Source: Rotaria macrura (taxonomy: Eukaryota > Rotifera > Eurotatoria > Philodinida > Philodinidae). Taken from it: DNA of 64,000 nt. Below the pieces are notes generated by a model, which saw only the letters and a program-made list of their open reading frames with translations, had not been told where the DNA came from and ran no database searches. The stretch's first letter is position 1, and each line of letters starts with the position of its first letter. The translations under genes were made by a program, and so were the position numbers. Below, one piece after another: positions 1 through 14,300 of this stretch. Location: assembly GCA_900239685.1 (NCBI GenBank), contig OENT01000354.1, positions 62,001 to 126,000 of the forward strand, read 5' to 3'.

Positions 1-446
1 ATGAAATATATAGATGCATAAAAGGTATCGTCTTGCTATGACGGAAGAAAAGGTGATGCAATGTTGTTTTTTTCTACATGACACATGAAACAAGAAAGAT
101 TTGTTTAAGTAATGAATTTCATAATATTTGACAATTTGAAATTCATAATGTTCCAGAAGTATGTACGAAAAAAATAAAATTCTCGAAAACGATATTCTGG
201 CAATAGATAGATGTCACTACTTTACGAAACAGAATAGATTGAAAGAAAATATCACTCCTATATGTATTATTTTTTTTGTATATTAGAATATATTTTGCAC
301 ATAATTTCTCGTGAAAGAAGAACAACTTTGATGAAAAAGCATGAAAGTATGTCTACGCTCAAATTAGGTTTCTAGAGAACCGATCATATATGTTCCTATT
401 TACGATAATTAACTTTGCAGTATTCTTTCAAAGATAAAGAAAAACT
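1..446. other. Upstream region of the dynein gene
   Basis: AT-rich sequence before the first supported ATG of the dynein heavy chain gene. It presumably holds the promoter and 5' leader, but I see no clear TATA box or other recognisable motif. No open reading frame here resembles a known protein. Confidence 0.4.
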
Positions 447-3400
447 ATGATCGAAACAGAATACAATGGTACACCTGATAGGAAATCTTATCGTTCAAAA
501 GTCATCATGGACATCTCACTTGTAAGCAATTATTTTTGAATTTCGATTAATAATTGTTCCTTATTCTTTGATAAGCTTGAGTACGTTCAAAAGTTAATAA
601 TTTTGCCCACATTAACAAGTGCAATGTGGACGAGGGATCATGTAACTATCTTAGAAAATTATCTAACATCAAATCAACAACTTGTTCTAATTGTTTATAT
701 CGATCAACATACTTCATCATTGCAACTTGTTCATTCGATTCCATTTTCTGCTAGTTCCATAAACACTAATTATAATTTATGTTATTTTATTCGTAAGAAT
801 GATTCATCAGAATATATTATATCAATCGATGCATTTCTGAAACAAATTCAATTCGGATGTGTATCTGGAAAATCAGTTCCATGTTTGACAGCACTTGCAT
901 CAACATGTTTCGGACCATTATTTATCAGCAATACAACAGTACAGGATAGTAAGTGATTCTATATCACGATATACGATTGATTTTTTTCTTTCAAAATTTT
1001 TTTCTAGTGATTAAAAATGACTTTACAAGTGAAATAAATCAATTTTTAGCAACGTTCTACGAATTTCAATATAAAAATATGTCATCAAGAACTTATCTGT
1101 TTATTCCAAAAGATGCTGTTGATAAAACAGTTGAAGATATTGTGAAAGACAAAGCACTTGTTACACGATTTGAAAGTAAACACCTGTTGAATACTGACGA
1201 AAACGTTTCTATTTTAAATGAGTATACAAAATATCGATAATAGTTTTAAAAATGAAACCTTTCCATTACCATACAACACTCTCCTTGACATGTTTCGTTC
1301 TTGACAAATTTAACAGTGAATTAAAGATAGAAAATTTGCGAAGATGACGGGTGCTGAATAATTGAAAATAAGTGACAATACGAAATAGAACATTTTACCT
1401 GTTTTGATATGCACTGTTTTCTTCTCATGTTGGATTCTTGAACAGGTTTCAATACAGATTAGAAAAACCATAAACTTTCAGATCTTCATGCATTATCAAC
1501 GTTGAACTATATAACTGATTGACATTGTATAGTACTATTTCACAAGAAAAACCCATGACACCCATTCTGTTTGTTTTGAATATGTAAGACAATCTTTTTC
1601 TGTAGGTATTATGCTGAAATGGCATCATCAATTGAAAGATATTCTTCTTATACAAAATCGCTTGATGAGTACAAATGAACAATCGATTGGCATCGATGAA
1701 GAAATAAATTATTGGCAAGAATGTCTCACAGATCTTCATTCTATTCGTAAACAATTAGAAAGAACTGAATTACAAAATATAATTCAAGTATTACTATTGT
1801 CAAAATCTGCCTATATTCAACAATTCTTAAAAGTGAAAATTGAAGTTCAAGTAAAATCATGTTGTGTGTTTTTCTTTCGACAAATCTCATGTTCTATATA
1901 TACTTCGATCTAGGAGTTTATCGAATACGTAGAAGATTGTTTGAAATTTTTAAAAATTTTGGCTGACCCATCTTCTCAACTCAATAATGTATCATTAGAA
2001 AAATTAGCAGCAGTCATTAAAGATATTTTCTATCGAATTCTAATAGCTTGGCATCACTCAACATTCTTTGCCACTTCGGAAAGAATCAGATTGGTTATTA
2101 GCAAGGTTTGTTTTTATTTCATTCCGTTCAAGTGTAAACGTATTGAGAGGCAAAATCGAAAATTGTACAGACAAATAATAGTAGTCTGTGTCAGTACAAC
2201 AGTAAACTAATACTATGATTAATGATGACTCGACTGTTCTATTCAAATCTTCAATTTACACTTACCAAAATGTTGTCAAATGAAGTGAACCATTGAACAT
2301 CTAATTTTAGTTGAACTAGATTTCAACACACGTGCACAGTTCAGTTATATTATCCGGAAGAGACCAGATAAAATTCTCTCTAATATTTGAATACAGAAAA
2401 TATAATAAGTAAATTAGTAAAAGTAATTCTATGCCATAATCGAAAACGGTTGTACATTAAAAAACGACAAATTGATCCAGGGAGCTTGTTTCAAGCATAA
2501 ACTTAACAAGATAATTTTATATTAGACGTTACAAACTAGTGACTACTGAACAAAGTTCTTCAGAGTAAGTAATATGATTGATTGCATAACTCATAGTTGA
2601 ATATGACTTCAGAGTCGAGATACGTACGATTCTACTTGGAATTCCTGAGTATTAATATCATCTTTCAGTTGAAGTCATGTAAACTAGAAAATTCTCTACT
2701 ACTGCAATTTGATCAGAACTGACTATTCTTACTTTAATTTTTACACATTACATAGATCAACAATCAAATAATCAGCCGATGTACTCATGTCATTAGTATT
2801 CGACGTCTTTTTCAAGGTTATGTTCTTTCTACTCATACTATTGTTCAAGAATGCTTTCAAATAATTGATATCTACATGGAAACATGTATACAGGTTATTC
2901 ACTTCCTTCACAAGTTTTACGTCATCTCAGTTTTTCCATTACGATTCATAGATTTTAACAATGCATGATAAACATTCGACGAAATTATTAATGGCAAATA
3001 ACTTTCAAAAAGATGTAGTTTTTAATTCTATTGAATTGTTTCGAGAACGTTTGAATGAAATCGATGAAGTAGTCAATATTGTAAATATGTCATCAGAATG
3101 AAAAATATTTTTCATTTAACAGATATGTCAATCCATGAAACTGTTCGGATGGTATCGAGATGGTAAAAATGAAACTTTACCAATTTTTAGTGGTATTCAA
3201 GGTAATGAATATCAACATACACTAGAAAAAAGTCAACAAGCATTCAATCGAGCATTACTTCGATTAAAACGCTCGTCGAAATACATGCTCAACATTTCTA
3301 TTCACGCTCATTCGATATGGTCTCCGGAATTGAAAAGGTGAATTGGCATAATTTCTAAACAACTGATTTAGTAGAAATATGAAATGAATAACTATCATCT

Positions 3401-6400
3401 TCAATGCTGGTTTGTTGAGAGTTCGTGTGTTACGCCCGTAGTATTTGTATTTATCCTGGTTGTTTTTTCGTTCTAAAGAGTTTTAGTTGGTTCTTTCATA
3501 TCGAGTTTAGCAATTATTGAGGATGCCTAAAAATCAGCCAAATTAAAGGATGCTCGACTGGAAAAAGGTTCGCTCAGTAAAACTGACTTGAGGATAGGTT
3601 TACAATGAAACGTTGAAGCTTTAGTGGAAAATATCCAAACGAACTGGATTATGATTGAAAAAAGCGTTGCAAAATTTTCAGCCTGTTTCGAAAATTTTAT
3701 CTTTCGTGCAGTTTAATTCTTTCTTTAATTCCACATCTTCTAAAAAGTATGATAATAATCGAATAGTAGCAAATTTTTTCACACAAACTTACTTTATTGG
3801 TCTCTGAATTGTCTTATGTATGAGCGAAATTGAGTATTAGGTACAAAAATTAGTATGACCGTTTTTAGAATTTACATATTGAATATGCAAGGAATACACA
3901 TCCATTCGATATGTTACTGCTCCATTATCTTTGAGACAGTACTGATTATCAAGCAGTTGAGAAGCAACAGAACAATGGTTCTATAGAATACATGGTCTGC
4001 TTACTTAATTTTGTTTGTACTTCTCATCATAATGTACTAGAAAGACTTTGTATAAGAAACATTATATTTTTGATATTCAAGAGAATAGTGAGCATATTTT
4101 TGAATTTAGATTTTTAGAAACTGTTCATGAAATAGAATTAATCATAGTAAAATTAATCAACGAAGCAACAACAAAAGCCGTAACAATAGAACAAACCATT
4201 GATATTCTCGAAATATTTGTTGATTTTCAATCACGAACTGTATGATTCGATTGTAACTTATTAGTCTATTCTATATGAAAACTTTTTCTTATTCATTAGA
4301 CTATAAATCATATTCTTCTTGATAAAACTCGTGATGTATATCGTGAATTTCTTTCTCAAATTGAAGATATACGTGCACAAATAGCATCTCATCAAACATT
4401 AGATGATGAAAATAATGCTAGGAATTATTTCGATCGATTTCTTCCACATAATCCAGCTAAAGCTATGTGGATTCATAGCTTAATTGAACGTATCACTAAA
4501 ACGTATTATCATCTTAATGAATCATCTAATTTACCATATGTTATACAAAGAAATGAGATTAAAATTGAATATGAAAAACTATTGACATATGCTGTAAATA
4601 TACAAAAACGTATTTATCATGAATGGTGGATGTATTCAAGTGAATTACAACCGAAACAATTATTATTAAAACCATTTTTAAAAGTAAATAATGAAAAAAA
4701 ATATTTAATTGATGTTTATTTTGATCCACAAATACTTATTGCATTAAATGAAAGTTTATGGTGGACGAGATTAAAATATGAAATACCATATTCATTAACA
4801 GATGTTTATAGTACGAGAAAATCATTTCGACACATGAGAGAAGAAACAAATGGATTCATTCGAAAGTTTAATAAGTAAAAGAATCGTAAACTACGTTGAA
4901 TTTTTACATGAATTCGTTTTAGAACTATTGATACTCTCAATGAACATGAATTATGTTTATTCGAAGAACGTATACGAATCATATTCAAACGATTACAACC
5001 TGCTTTTATTGGTAAAATAAATTATATCGATGAAAATTCATTTAATGATTTTGCTCTTGAAGCAAATCGTATTATTGATCAGGTTGAATCAAATTTTATA
5101 TAATTCTATAGTCAATATTTGAATATTGAATTTTATTCATTAGTTAATCGATATGGTTACATCATTCAAAGAAAATTATGTTAAATGTTGTAGTAAATGT
5201 GTTTGTATTAGTCAACAATTATTTATTAAAGTTGATCCTAGTATCGTTTTTAACTATACTACATTTACTGAATTACTTGTAAGTTGATACTTTTACAATG
5301 AACTATAAAGTTATTTCTAATTTTTCTACTTCTGTTTCAATTTTTTTCTTTTCAAAACTAGAAATCAGTCAATCATGTAAGTCAATATCTTATTCACGAA
5401 ATGTATGAAGAAATTGCAGTTGGCATTCGTTTTCAACAAATGATATTCAAAGATGAAACAGATAAAGTAATGTATCATTTGTATGATTTTTAATATGTTC
5501 CACTTACGATATAGAAATCAATAGATATTAGTTGAGAGAAAAGAACTTATTAGATCTATATGCTGATGATAAATATTTGACATGATCTCTGGTTTTACTC
5601 AATTACTGAGCATTATGTAATGTTCTCGTCAGAATGAGAGAGACCAGAATGAATGTAAACTCAATAACTTAACACTAGCAAAGCTAGAAGGTGAACAAAA
5701 TTATTCTCTGAACGAAGATATGTAAAAAAAAAATGAATGAAAATGACGTTCTGTCTCAATGTTATTTTGATTCTGATGTGTGAATACTAGAGCGTTAATT
5801 CAAATCCATGGGTCCAAACATAATCAAGGCCATTATATTGTATTATTTCAATTGAAAGGAAATAAAATCAAGTATCTGTTCAATTCAAATTATCAGAGTA
5901 TCCTCCGAAATTTACTTGAAATCAAACATCTTTTCTTGAGCATTATTCGAATATGATAGGCTAGAAAATAAATTTATCTACCGTAGTATCATATAAAAAG
6001 TCGTCCAAGGTAATCTTCTCTCGATTTCTAAAACACATAGGTCACTATAGTTGTTGATGTCGTTCTTTTATTGAGATGATGATCATTCCTCTTTTATTCC
6101 GATGTAGCCATTAGTTTCGTTCTTATCAACTTGTAGACTAAACACTATCTATAAAATTCTCAGTTTTACTCTGCACAAAGCTGAAACTTTTCAGATTAGT
6201 AACTTTTGAGATACTGATTTTTCATACAAGTTCTAGTATCAGCAACTTTTTTCCAAGTAACCGTAGATTCCATTTTTGTAATTTTCTCCTTACATAGAGC
6301 CCTTCTAAATCTATAATGGTTGAAAGCCTAATCCATATTTTAGTGAAATTTTCTAATCCAGATCTAATAATTGTTTTGAATAGATGGAAAGATTTTTCAA

Positions 6401-9400
6401 ATGACATTTATTCGGTGACTAAGATACCTTACATATTTCTCAAGTCATTTTATCGATACTTTTTCATAATCAATGCATAGTCGTCTCCTATACCTTGGAA
6501 TAGTCTATCTGGTTCGAGTTCTAGACAATGGGCTATGTCAGAACATAATATGTTTCAATATCATCAGCATCTGATCAGAAGATATTCATGAATTTTTATT
6601 CGTCTAAGAATACTCGTTTCCATATAGTCACATGTATATCCTGTAGAAACCTTAGATATTTCAATTGGTTTAATAGTTCTTATGAATAAAGTGTAGCTGG
6701 AAAGAGAACTCATCATTAAGAGTTGAGGATTATTCTTCTCAAGGTGTGACAAGATGTAGGAAAAAGTATTCCAATTTTTTTTTGTCTGTTCCATTCTGTA
6801 ACCACATAGCAAATCATCTTTGAGTTTATCGATACGATTGAGTCACATCTACTCAATAGAATTATCACATGTTAGTATTATCCGGTTCAGTTTCGATGAA
6901 TGGAAGCCAATAGTTTTGCAATGACTCATAGGTATGGGCCATTGTTTTCATCATTGGCATTTCAAAAAAAAATATCCTATGCTTCATTTTTTGACAGTTA
7001 TAATTTTCTTTCGTTGCTCAGTTGGATTTGTGAAAAGATCACCAATTGAATATATGATTGTAATAGATGGATTCAACTAAGTCTCGACTGAACACTCGAG
7101 TTCAATCATGTTTGTAGATTGACGATGTCATACGATACGATGCAAGTGAATATTCTGTTAAAATAATGATGGGATATCATGGACACTACATGCTATTCCG
7201 ATATCGAATCTAAGATTTTGATTCAAAGTTTGTAGATGGGCATTAGGTAATAAGAGAAAATTCCTGTATCGAATGGAACCCAGTATATGAAGCAAGCACG
7301 GTCTCATTATGTAATTTGTTATCCTTGCATTTATATTTTTTGTTATTTCCTTTTGAATATCTTCTATACGATGGTCAATAATTGACGTGTGAATTTCTGA
7401 GCATTTCATTATTTGTTCTAATTGAATATGAATGTCACTTATTCGAAATTCATTAGAATCGAAAATCTTTGCAACACTTATTTAGTCTACAAGTCTTACA
7501 AATCTTGTCGTGTATATTAATGTACATAGCTTTAAATTAAATCTCTCGATCTATCTATTATTCAGAATGAGAAGTGTACGTTTTCGTTCTATGACATATA
7601 GATTCTTCAATGTTGGGATCATTGGTTGAGTTCAATTGATTGTATGCTGGAAAAATCTCTTGTCATAAATATAATCGATTCTCTCGAACAACTATCGTAT
7701 GTCATCAATGGTGACACTCAAACGAAACCAACACCATTTCTTAATATTGAACTATGTTTAAATAAAATCGAAACACTTACTGGAACAATTAAATACGTGG
7801 TAAGTTCTGTATAATTCATACATTTATATCAATAGTTGCGTTCATTTAGTTGGATTTTCGACCACCACTTAAACAGTTAAGTGAAACTTTAAATTCAGTT
7901 AGCAAAAGTCAATTGATTGAATCAATCAAACATTTTGTACGTCTATGTGATCTATTTTCTTATCATCCATTTCAAAGAGAAGTATAATTATGTTGTCATA
8001 AATTTCGTTTTTCTTCTTATTTTATGATACGTTCTTTTTTATAATTTAGTCTTATTCTAATGTTATTGATAATTATCCAATAAAACAAAAATTAGAAAAT
8101 AAAATTTCTCTTGGCATTACGAATTGTATATCAGATATTGAAAAATATATTGAAAATAATTGGTTTCATTTTCGTCAATTGTGGGAAGTTGATCAAGAAA
8201 GTTTCATAGCTGTTTATGAATCGGAAAATACTGATTTACAAGGTCTAGAAGCTGATATAGCTCGGTAGAAATATTTTCTCTATCTTTTCAAACATAAAAT
8301 TTATTCTATTTTTATATTTCTTTTTTTTTTTTACAAATAATAGTTATACGGAATTAGCGAATAATATAAATAATCAAGAAACAATAGTTAGCATAAATAT
8401 GATACAAATCGATTGTACATCATTTAAAGTATCATTAGTACAGATTTGTCATGAATGGCAACAAAGTTTAATTCATATTGTATTAAATCGGTTAGAAAAA
8501 GATCTTCAAATGATATCGACATTAATTCAACGAAATACAGAAAAGTAAGTTGAACTAATTACGTGTTCTTTTCCTGAATAACTCATCTGTACATTTTAGC
8601 GACGATGAGAGCATCGGTGTGTTAAATATCATTCGATGTTGAACGATAGATGTAGTGAGATTAACTGGCGAACTAGTAGTATCGTTCAAATGGACTGAGA
8701 TATAAGAAGATCAGGATTTCTTTGAAAACCCATAATGTTAGTTTCAAAAATATTTGAAACTGGAATCGTTTTACCTAATTTTAATAAAAAATCATGTGTT
8801 ATTATCTTTTGCCCGAAGTTTTGATCAGCTAGTACAGTAAAATTATCTCTACGACATATTTTAGTTCAGTTATGTTGGCTATTCGGTAAGTCACCACGAT
8901 TTTTATGTTTTCTGCACCCTCATTTTTGACTAGAAGATGTTTCAAACAAAAGGGAACTGATTAAAAAAGTACATCTAATTTAAGTTGTGTAAAATTTACA
9001 ACTTGGTTCAATATCACATTCTGCAAAGAAGTATCACTTGAGCAAATTTACCGTATTCAATAACTTTTGCCCTCTTCGAAAATGAACATATATAGGTTAG
9101 CGAAAATCTGTTTATGTGCTCTTCAAAGAGCTTTTTTATAATTTTGAAAAGAAAAACAAAACATTTCTACGTCTATGTTTGGAAAGAAAACGAAATTTTT
9201 GTTCTAATCTAAACCTTATCACTTGTTAGAAATACTTTTCAAATAGGCCAAACATGAGCAAACATTTCGTTCGAAAAGTTTTGATCTACACGTTACACGA
9301 GAAAACGAAAATAATAAACTGAATGATTTTAATATGAAATATTCATATGGACTGTCGTCCTGTGCTCGAGCAGCACAATTGTTAAACTTTACTATTACCA

Positions 9401-11316
9401 TCATGTTAAAAGACACAAAAACATCTTGAGCAACTATTCCATCTACAATAAATCGACTGAAAAATCTGTCGTGAAAAAATTACAGAAGAATAAAGACCCT
9501 CCGATCAGATCAATGGCCATTAAAACTTATCGATTTTCGTTCATAGTTGATGGATTACTTGAAATGTATATCCAAGTAATGCATTTGACCACTAAACACA
9601 CAAGGTTTGTAGAGACCGTGATTCGACCATGCTAATTGTTTCAATCGAACAAAACAATATAACAATCGGATTTTAGATTAATAGTATTCTATATAATGTG
9701 GGTAGAGTCTTTAGCTTTCAATGGCGGAATTCATCTGCGTAATAGCTGTAGTATCAAAGTACTATTACTAACAAGTATTTGATTAAATGGTGAATATTTT
9801 TGTTGTAAATATCCAATATCGAGTCTTAGTTGACATGGCTGGAGAGCGGGAGACAGCATCCGACTTTTTCCAATATATTTCTCAAGGCTTCTTAAATTCC
9901 AAGTGTTAATTACATTTCTACTGATTTACTTGACATATTTTACACCCTATAAATGTTTATGTTTGTTTCTATTCTTGATTCCATCTTACTTGTAAATTTT
10001 TGTTTCGTTCCATGATAGTATTTCTACAATTAGCGGCACAGAACCCCATCAGTAAACTACTGTACATGTGATGAAATATTTTACCCGAAGAATCTTTTCT
10101 TGTATACAAAGAAATCACGACAGTAAATATTTAGAACCTATGGATTTTGAGAAATGATCCAAAAATTCATATTACAAATGAATATGTTCTAGTTGCTATG
10201 AAAATGTTGTCAACGAGTTTTAGCTTTCTCCTAGCATCATCGATAGTAACTTATGCGTCCAAATCATAACGACTCGATTTAAGTAATCGGTCGTCGACTG
10301 TTTGTCTAGTCATTTTTCTTCAGGTTCATATTGTTAATGCGCATAGAATGACTGAAAAATTTTAAATTGCAAAAAATCTCTGTAAAGATAGTTAAAATTA
10401 TATATGATAGTGTACAACAAACTTAGTTCTTATGTATGCACACCCTCAGAAAAGCAACGAGGAGAAAAAGTGATGAAAATTTTCAGACTAACAAGAAGCT
10501 GATTCAAAGTACAAACGAACTCTACTATTTTATAAAAGATCTCCATAGTGGATATTCTCCTATGCATTTATTTTGATTTCCATTAATTTGAAAGAGAAGA
10601 ATAGTTTTTCCGTTCGTGTTCTCTTCAATTTTCGTTGATTAGAATAAATATTCTTCCAAAAACGTACGATGAAATTCCAATTTATCAAGAATTTATCGAT
10701 GAATTAAAAAACGATGTATTACGCATTGAAACTAAATTACCTTTAATCAATGAAGAAATTGCTTTATTACTTCGATATGAAATTGAAATCGATCCTCAAG
10801 TTAGTTATCATATCAATATCTATAGATGAATCATATTGGACATATTCTTCTTCGTTTCTTTTTTGAAGCTTGTAGAACAACATCGTTTGTTAGCTCGTCT
10901 TTGGGACAATTATAAAGCTTTCCTCGATGAATCGATAGCTTCATTCAAACGTGTCAAAGTACATCGAAATTTGGACTATGCCATAGATGATTTTCTTGTA
11001 CACTTGTTGTTTTGTTCAGGAAGCTTTTAAAATTCAATTACAAAAAGAACAAGAAAAAACTCATAATGAAATACTTGAATTACAAAATTATTTCAACATT
11101 ACTGGTCCACATCAAGCTGATATATCTATATCGATGGCTTTGAATAAATGTGAACAAATCGAAGAACAAATTGAACATATGGAAAACGAAGAAAAACGAT
11201 TGAAAATTGCTTATCGTATATTCAATGTAGATATGATTGTTTCAAAAGATGTACAAAATCTAAAAAAGGTGGTGTTACTTTTCATTGAACTTATTGAGAA
11301 TAGAAAAAAGAAAAAC

Positions 11317-11347
<31 letters not shown>

Positions 11348-14300
11348 ACTGTGATTTGATCTAGGATATTGAAATACTTAAATCAATTTGGTTATTAGCT
11401 AAAGAATTTGACGAAATGTTAAATAAATGGAAGACAACTGAATTTTATCAGTTAAATATTAATGAATTGAATACATACGCTCAAAATCAATATAAAAAGT
11501 TACTTAAATTATCACGAGACTATAAAGTAAAACGTAAATTAAATTTCAATTGTAATCAACTATGATTTTGTCTAGGAAAAAGAGTGGAATATTCTTGATT
11601 CACTTTGCGATCGTATTGATACATTTCGTCGTATATTACCGTTAATTGAATCTTTACATAATCCACATATGCGTTCTCGTCATTGGCAACAAATAAAAGA
11701 TGAAACAGAGAAAGAATTTGAATATCAATTAAATAAGTTTACACTTGAACAAATTCTTAATTTACATTTGTAAGCATCGATTTCAAATACTGAAATTTCA
11801 AATGTCAATTTAAATTTTAGCGAAGAAAATATTCAATTAATTACTGAAATATCAGAGAATGCATCCAAAGAATATTCTATTGAACGTATATTAGAAAGAA
11901 TCATTCAAATATGGAATGATATGAATTTTGAAACGACCATACATAAACCAAATGTTTTTAAAATAAAGTATGACAAATATAAATATGAAGATTCGATCGA
12001 AACGTTCCAAAGACTGTCATTAGAATAGAATCGACTGAGTTTATTGTTTAAAAATACAATGTATTGATCGATAATAGTTAATATAGATTTATTTGTGTAC
12101 AACATCATTAGAATAGTTCGTTGTGTTTGCGTTCTTAAATTCAAAAGAACATAATAATCTATTACTGAATGCATGCTGATCTTAGAGCATGAGTTATTAG
12201 TTGTATTACTTTTTTGTAGAGCATGTCACGAAAAAATCAAGTATCTAGAGTTCGTAGAGAAGCATAGACAGTGCGAAAATCTCTAGTGCTCTATCATAGA
12301 TGTCTCCTGGAATAGAATTTTTCATCGGTTCATAATGAATCGATACGAACAACAGCACTCTTAAAATACTATTATCGATGAGCATTTCAAATTGAAAGAA
12401 ATACGACGATTGTTTTTTTTCGAAATTATTCTACTGGTAGAAGTTGGCAAAACTCTTCAAAACTGAAGGGGATTTTTCTTGAAACAGATAGAATATAGCC
12501 ATTAGAAGAGTTGATGGATCGTCATCATGCTCAGACTATAATTAAAACGAACTATCTTGTTCTTTCTCTAGAACTACACAACGGCCTTCAGCAGAAGCAT
12601 GACATTTTGTAACAAGTTCTAAGACATAAATTTCGATTGAAAAATTTCGTCCATAAGTATTGGATATAGAAAAAAAAAATCTTCAAAATTTTCCAAACTA
12701 ATTCACAAAATCTAGTTCCTCTTCAGCATGCTCTATTTTCAGACATGTAAACAAAAGTTGTTCTTGAAAATTTCATGGCACTTGAAATAGTATATCACTT
12801 ATTTATGAACGAAAATTGAAAACTAAATTCCACTATGGCAAATTTTCAAGTGGTGAAATATTCCATACAAGAGACATTCTCTTTATGATAATTTTCTGCC
12901 TTAGTGGAATGATTTGAAATTGACGAAGTGGTTTCATCAGATACGTTGATAATATGCTTCACTAAAATCGCTTAAAAAACACAAAACCCTACGTTACTTA
13001 TATGCATAAAAAGAACTTCAGAATTGATATGAAAAAACAATCATGAATCATGAAAGACCCACCGCTAGATCTAAGAGTCACTTGAAAGTTATAATTTTGA
13101 CTTTGTATGATCATCGAGATGATTTTAGTTTAGAAAAATATTGGTCTTTCCGTTTAAGCTCTTTTTGTGAATTTTATTGACATTTCTCAAATATCCCTTA
13201 ATGAAAGAGACATTCGACTTTTCATGATTAAGATAGTTGTTCATCTTTTAAGAAGAGTTTCTCTCAAGTGAGCTGATTCACAGAAGGTTAACCTAGTGAA
13301 TGTTGATATCAAAATATTTTACAATTTGTAGAAAGAAAAATATTTATCACACAAATTCAAGAAATTTCAAAAATTTGGTTTTTCAAAATTAACACTCTTG
13401 AGAAAACTTTGTCGTACGACTATTGAGATTAAAATATCAGTAATTTGATTTACATCACACAACAATCTCAAACCAATTGTACTTAAGATAAACAAGAATT
13501 TTTATTTTTCCAACATCCTAATAACTTATTAACTGCTATCACTCTACATAGAAATAAATTCATCGATTTGATTCTCTAGGTACCAATATGAAATACTCGA
13601 GACGAATCTTTGAAATAATAAAACAACATAGTCAGAAAGTATTTCCCTACAAGTCATACAATTGATTTTCTCGTTGTAAGATTCAACAAGTGGGATTCGC
13701 ACAAACTTTTTCTCCTATTTTCTGTTCGCAAAGAATATACAATAGTTCTGAATGCCTTTTCTTTGTCATCAATGATTGAATGCATCCTTGTCTTCCCAAT
13801 GAATTAAAGGAGTTACAGTCACATGACTTAATTTTCAAAACCAACGTTTTTAAATTTTGAAAATCTTATTTCGATGCTAATAACATTTTCATACGAACGA
13901 GTACACGTTCCCATTTGTTTTTCATCAACAGAGCTCCCGATGAAATCATTCAACATGTTGAAGAACATACAGCTCAAATATCAACAATGAAAGGCACACG
14001 TCATGTTAAACCATTTCAAACTGAAGTTGCCTATTGGGAAAAATCCATAGCACAAATATCAGAATTATGTGACAGTCTATTTAATGTTCAACGCCAATGG
14101 TTATATATGGAAGGTATATTTACTTCTGATGATGTTCAACGACAGCTATCACGTGAAACAAGTGAATTTCAATATGTTAATAATATTTGGCAAAATGAAA
14201 TTCTAGTTCAAATTCGAGACAATCCAAATGCATTATATGTTGCAACAAAATTAAGTTCGTAGTAGACTTTTAAAACGAAGAAAATTATCTCAGTGAAAAG

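Noticed and set aside
10998..11019. A possible 22-nt intron in the dynein tail
   Set aside because: Using the donor at 10959 gives a normal 61-nt intron in the same phase, and the resulting protein aligns to DNAH2 without any gap.
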